Assembly (NCBI RefSeq): GCF_025398255.1
Contig: NZ_JAODNW010000001.1
Span: 248,001-312,000, forward strand
DNA from: Chelativorans intermedius
GTDB lineage: Bacteria; Pseudomonadota; Alphaproteobacteria; Rhizobiales; Rhizobiaceae
DNA length: 64,000 nt
Direction: 5' to 3'
This document shows positions 60,561 to 64,000 of this stretch, one piece after another (the first letter of the stretch is position 1; every line of letters begins with the position of its first letter). The notes beneath the pieces were generated by a model. That model saw only the letters and a list, made by a program, of their open reading frames with translations. It did not search any database and was not told the DNA's origin. The position numbers and the translations under genes are program-made.

Positions 60561-61606
60561 CGCCGGCTGCCATCCCTGATCGTTTGCCAGCGGCGCAGGG
60601 AGCGGGAGAGGCGCAGAAGCGCCGCGTCGTCGCCCGGAAGGCCGAGGCGCAGCGCCTCGGGATCCTCCGTGAAGCTGCGCACCAGAATGCCGTCCTCGCC
60701 GAGGCAGCGAAACAGGCTCTCCGCCCCTGACGGGCGCAGAAAACGGAAGAGCGGCGTGCCGCCGGCAACGCGGAGGCCGTTTTCCGCCAGCAGCGCGTCG
60801 AGCTGCGCGGCGCGGCGTTGCAGTCGTCTTCTCGTCTCCTCCTGCCAGGCGTGGTCGGCGAGCGCCTGCCGGCCGATCTCGATGGCCGCGCCGCTGACCG
60901 GCCAGGGGCCGAGGCGTGCCCTCAGCCGTGCGGCAATGCGAGGGGCGGCAATCGCAAAGCCGAGCCGCACGCCGGCAAGGCCGAAGAACTTGCCGAAGGA
61001 GCGCAGCACCACCAGGCCGCCGTCATCCACCGCCGCGTCGAGCGCCTCGCCACAGGGGCCTACATCCATGAACGCTTCATCGACCACAAGAAGACCGCCG
61101 CGGGCGCGCAGACGGGCGGCAAGGTCCAGAAGAGCGGCGCGTTCGCTTACGCGCCCATCCGGGTTGTTGGGGTTGACGACAATGGCGAGATCGGCGCTGC
61201 GAAGCGCCGCGAAGTCGCGCGTCTCGGCCACGGCATGGCCGGCAAGCGCGGCGGCGCGGCGGTGCTCGGCATAGGTGGGCGAAAGGACCGCCGCCCTTCC
61301 CGGAGCCACGAGCGCGGCCACCAGCGGCAGCAGCATCTGCGTGCCCGGCGCCGCCACCACATGCTCCGCCCCTGGTGCTCCATAGGCGCGGGCGGCGACA
61401 TGCGCCAGGTCTTTCAGCCCCGCCTCCTCCGGCAGGCGCTGAAAGGCGCTGGCAGGCAGGCGGGGAAGCGGATAGGGATAGGGGCTGATGCCCGTCGAAA
61501 GATCGAGCCAGGGCTGCGGCGCGCCGGGAAACAGGGCCGCGGCGCGCTCAAGGCTCCCGCCATGATCGTCCACCTCTCTTGCAGGATCGTTTGCCGGTCG
61601 CGCCAT
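60557..61606 (-). CDS. cobC: L-threonine-O-3-phosphate decarboxylase CobC
   Basis: 349 aa, aspartate aminotransferase fold. DHGGSLERAAALFPGAPQPWLDLSTGISPYPYP is the CobC/CobD opening; PLP Lys in RSFGKFFGLAGVRLGF, IVVNPNNPDGR and VDEAFMD are also seen. Provides the aminopropanol arm of cobalamin. The start is taken as ATG 61606, whose CATG is shared with the oppositely oriented cobD start at 61605; an upstream ATG at 61639 would extend further into cobD. Supplies B12 needed by the corrinoid module at the left end. Confidence 0.92.
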   Translation of the reverse strand: MARPANDPAREVDDHGGSLERAAALFPGAPQPWLDLSTGISPYPYPLPRLPASAFQRLPEEAGLKDLAHVAARAYGAPGAEHVVAAPGTQMLLPLVAALVAPGRAAVLSPTYAEHRRAAALAGHAVAETRDFAALRSADLAIVVNPNNPDGRVSERAALLDLAARLRARGGLLVVDEAFMDVGPCGEALDAAVDDGGLVVLRSFGKFFGLAGVRLGFAIAAPRIAARLRARLGPWPVSGAAIEIGRQALADHAWQEETRRRLQRRAAQLDALLAENGLRVAGGTPLFRFLRPSGAESLFRCLGEDGILVRSFTEDPEALRLGLPGDDAALLRLSRSLRRWQTIRDGSRR

Positions 61607-62576
61607 GTTCCTTCTTCTAGCCTTCCTGTCGCTTGTCATCGAATGCGCCCTTGGCTATCCCGACCGGCTGTACCGGGCGATCGGCCACCCGGTCGGCTGG
61701 ATGGGCAGGCTCATCGGCCGGCTGGAGGCGGCGCTCAACCGGCCGGAATGGCCGGCGCATCTGCGCCGCGTCTCGGGCGCCGGCGCGCTCGTGCTTCTCG
61801 TCGGCCTGGCGGGCGGGGCCGGCTGGGCGCTGCAGGCGCTGCCGGGCAGCGGCGTGGCGGGCCTTGCCCTCACGGCGCTCCTGGCCAGCACGCTGCTTGC
61901 CCAACGCAGCCTTGCCGCCCATGTGGCGGCCGTTGCCGCGGCGCTGGAGGGGCAGGGGCTTGATGCCGGGCGCAGGGCGGTCTCCATGATCGTCGGGCGC
62001 GATACGGCCGCGCTCGACGAAGCGGGCGTGTGCCGCGCCGCCATCGAGAGCCTCGCGGAAAATTTCTCCGACGGCGTGGTCGCACCGGCATTCTGGCTGG
62101 CGCTTCTCGGCCTGCCGGGGGCCGCCGCCTACAAGGCCGTCAACACCGCCGACAGCATGATCGGCCACAAGAGCGAGCGCTACCGTGCCTTCGGCTGGGC
62201 GGCAGCGCGTCTCGACGATCTGGTGAACCTGCCGGCCTCGCGGCTTGCGGCGCTGTTGATCGTGGCCGCCGCCTTTCTCGCCCGCCAGGGCTCGCCGGCC
62301 GGCGCCTGGCGAGCCGTGAGACGCGACGCCCGCCGCCATCGCTCGCCCAATGCCGGCTGGCCGGAGGCGGCGATGGCTGGCGCGCTCGGGCTGGCGCTCG
62401 CCGGGCCGCGCAGCTATGGCGGCCAGACCGTGGAGGATGCGGTGATGGGAGAGGGCGGCCGCCGCGCGGCCAGCGCTGCCGACATTCGCCGCGCGCTCCG
62501 GCTCTTCTGGGCGGCCGACGCCCTGCTTATCGCCCTTGCGGGCGTCCTGGCGGGGCTTTTCATGCTGCATGGCTGA
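61605..62576 (+). CDS. cobD: Adenosylcobinamide-phosphate synthase CobD/CbiB
   Basis: 323 aa, about five membrane segments (1-18, 60-85 and others). Family markers: [90 protein letters not shown]. Joins the aminopropanol phosphate arm to cobyric acid. Divergent from cobC with overlapping start codons; 3' end overlaps cobQ by 17 nt tail to tail. No good ribosome site precedes 61605, so leaderless or slightly downstream initiation is possible. Confidence 0.93.
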   Translation: MFLLLAFLSLVIECALGYPDRLYRAIGHPVGWMGRLIGRLEAALNRPEWPAHLRRVSGAGALVLLVGLAGGAGWALQALPGSGVAGLALTALLASTLLAQRSLAAHVAAVAAALEGQGLDAGRRAVSMIVGRDTAALDEAGVCRAAIESLAENFSDGVVAPAFWLALLGLPGAAAYKAVNTADSMIGHKSERYRAFGWAAARLDDLVNLPASRLAALLIVAAAFLARQGSPAGAWRAVRRDARRHRSPNAGWPEAAMAGALGLALAGPRSYGGQTVEDAVMGEGGRRAASAADIRRALRLFWAADALLIALAGVLAGLFMLHG

Positions 62577-64000
62577 AAAGCCTTTCGAGATCGACATGGG
62601 CCTCCAGGTGCCGGGCCAGCGCCTCCAGGGTTTCCTCAACGCCCGCCTCGTAGTCGTGGCCGGCCGCCCTGCCGCCGAGCCGTGCGAGCCAGGCGGCGCG
62701 CTGGCGGTCGTCGGCAAAGAGCCCGTGGACATAGGTGCCGAACACGCGCCCGCCCGCCGCCACGGCGCCGTCCGGGCGCCCGCCCTCCAGACGGGCGAAG
62801 GGGCGGGCGCAATCCGCGCCTTCGCTTCTGCCCATGTGCATCTCGTAGCCCCTGAACGCGACGCCGTCGAAGGTGCTGCCTGCCACCGTCACCAGCCGCT
62901 TGTCGGGTGAAAGCGTGGTGTCGACCTCCAGAAGCCCGAGCCCCGGCATGCGCCCGGCCGGCCCCTCCATGCCGTGCGGATCCGCTATCGTGCGCCCCAG
63001 CATCTGGTAGCCGCCGCACAAGCCCAGCACATACCCGCCGCGACGCAGATGGGCGGCGATGTCGATGTCGAAGCCGGCCGCCTTGAGGGCCTGCAGGTCG
63101 GACATGGTGGCCTTGGAGCCGGCCAGCAGCACGAGCGCCGCATCGCCCGGCAGGGCCTCGCCCGGCCACACGCGCACGAGATCGACATCGGGTTCGCTTT
63201 CCAGCGGGTCCAGGTCGTCGAAATTGGCGATGTGGGGCAGGATGGGCACGGCAATCTTCACCCGCCCGCCTGCAGGGCGCACCTCATGCTTGCCGGCAAG
63301 CGCCAGCGCGTCCTCCGCGGGCAGGCGGCGCGCCCCCTCGAAGAAGGGCACGAGGCCGAGCGCCTCCCAGCCGGTGCGCCGGGCGATCTCGGCCATGCCG
63401 TCCTCGAAAAGCGCGGGGTCGCCGCGAAAGCGGTTGACGATGAAACCGCGGATCATGGCCGCATCGGCCGGCTCGATCACATGCCTGGTGCCCACCAGGC
63501 TGGCGATCACGCCGCCGCGGTCGATGTCGCCGATCAGCACGACCGGCACGTTCGCGGCGCGGGCAAAGCCCATATTGGCGATGTCGCGGGCGCGCAGATT
63601 GATTTCCGAGGCGCTGCCGGCGCCCTCCACGAGCACGAGATCGGCATCGCGCGCGAGATGGCGGAAGCTTTCGAGCACGCGCGGCAGAAGTTTTCCCTTC
63701 ACGTGCTGGTAGTCGGCGGCGCCGGCGTTGCCATACACCTTGCCCTGCACGACGATCTGCGCGCCCACTGCACTCTGCGGCTTGAGAAGCACCGGGTTCA
63801 TGTGCACGCTCGGGGCCGCGCGCGCGGCACGCGCCTGCAGAGCCTGCGCCCGGCCGATCTCGCCGCCGTCGGCCGTCACCGCCGCGTTGTTCGACATGTT
63901 CTGCGGCTTGAAGGGCAGCACCTTGAGCCCCCGGTTGGCGAAGGCCCGGCAAAGGCCGGCGACGATCAGCGACTTGCCGACATCCGAGCCCGTGCCCTGG
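62560..64000 (-). CDS. cobQ: Adenosylcobyric acid synthase CobQ (N-terminus cut by window edge)
   Basis: At least 480 aa visible; the frame is open to the right edge, so the start lies outside. The P-loop GTGSDVGKS is readable just inside the edge, then [48 protein letters not shown], and the class I glutamine amidotransferase Cys in [11 protein letters not shown] with the late His in GTYVHGLF. Amidates the b, d, e and g side chains of adenosylcobyrinic a,c-diamide. The last residues overlap cobD's 3' end. Confidence 0.95.
   Translation of the reverse strand, partial: QGTGSDVGKSLIVAGLCRAFANRGLKVLPFKPQNMSNNAAVTADGGEIGRAQALQARAARAAPSVHMNPVLLKPQSAVGAQIVVQGKVYGNAGAADYQHVKGKLLPRVLESFRHLARDADLVLVEGAGSASEINLRARDIANMGFARAANVPVVLIGDIDRGGVIASLVGTRHVIEPADAAMIRGFIVNRFRGDPALFEDGMAEIARRTGWEALGLVPFFEGARRLPAEDALALAGKHEVRPAGGRVKIAVPILPHIANFDDLDPLESEPDVDLVRVWPGEALPGDAALVLLAGSKATMSDLQALKAAGFDIDIAAHLRRGGYVLGLCGGYQMLGRTIADPHGMEGPAGRMPGLGLLEVDTTLSPDKRLVTVAGSTFDGVAFRGYEMHMGRSEGADCARPFARLEGGRPDGAVAAGGRVFGTYVHGLFADDRQRAAWLARLGGRAAGHDYEAGVEETLEALARHLEAHVDLERLFSHAA

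Noticed and set aside
61560-61650. Cobalamin riboswitch near cobC/cobD
   Set aside because: The two start codons overlap, leaving no leader; no B12-box-like sequence was seen there or before the left-hand corrinoid genes.

Overview
The window is about 66% G+C, dense with genes and without tRNA, rRNA, insertion sequence or CRISPR. It looks like chromosome of an alphaproteobacterium of the order Hyphomicrobiales (Rhizobiales), most likely a Phyllobacteriaceae-type genus. The main reason is a complete-looking acpXL-fabF2XL-fabF1XL-adh2XL-lpxXL block for very-long-chain acylation of lipid A, a hallmark of that order. Supporting signs are an hmuPSTUV locus with a RirA-type TGA-N9-TCA box, PutA with a divergent Lrp regulator, the aerobic cobalamin genes cobC/cobD/cobQ, and intergenic palindromic repeats. 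No gene start or function was tested; every call is read from sequence.

Region 1 (1-15822) is the most unusual. It holds a corrinoid-dependent methyl-transfer module in an evidently aerobic genome: a pterin:corrinoid methyltransferase, a MetF-MetV type methylene-THF reductase pair, a small 'virulence factor' family protein, ExoD, DUF1638, an entericidin-type lipoprotein, a corrinoid protein with the Co-ligating DxHxxG motif, two MttB-family methyltransferases, a BHMT-type homocysteine methyltransferase, an XRE regulator, a membrane desaturase, a PhnD-like cytoplasmic protein and a dimethylglycine/sarcosine dehydrogenase-like flavoenzyme. The inferred route strips a methyl group from a quaternary amine onto the corrinoid protein, moves it to THF (oxidised by MetF/MetV) or perhaps to homocysteine, and passes the N-dimethyl product to the flavoenzyme. 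Two near-identical perfect palindromes sit in front of the pterin methyltransferase and the homocysteine methyltransferase. Four enzymes of the module carry Arg/Gly-rich tails.

Region 2 (16159-25461) holds two valine-catabolism enzymes (mmsB and an isobutyryl-CoA dehydrogenase-like enzyme), a TerB-like protein, and a peptide-type ABC transporter operon with an M20 deacylase. Region 3 (25599-31582) holds an L,D-transpeptidase, the lipid A VLCFA operon (fabZXL not present at its usual place, and the second ketosynthase lacks its catalytic Cys) and a secreted histidine-phosphatase-like protein with an altered RHG motif. Region 4 (31724-39452) holds an AEC transporter, gabD, kdgK, an Lrp regulator and putA.

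Region 5 (39462-49430) is a haem-iron locus: an eight-gene minus-strand operon (receptor, secreted protein, exbB, two exbD, tonB, a small ORF and a haem monooxygenase) diverges from hmuPSTUV across an iron-responsive box. Region 6 (49749-58511) is mixed housekeeping: rhlE-type helicase, MFS transporter, cysK, AlaX-type editing protein, sseA, GNAT, ald with an Lrp regulator, and a Dabb protein. Region 7 (58703-64000) has a solitary phage-type DUF2793 protein, a tyrosine phosphatase coupled to cobC, cobD/cbiB and the 3' part of cobQ, which runs off the right edge. The cob genes fit the B12 demand of region 1.
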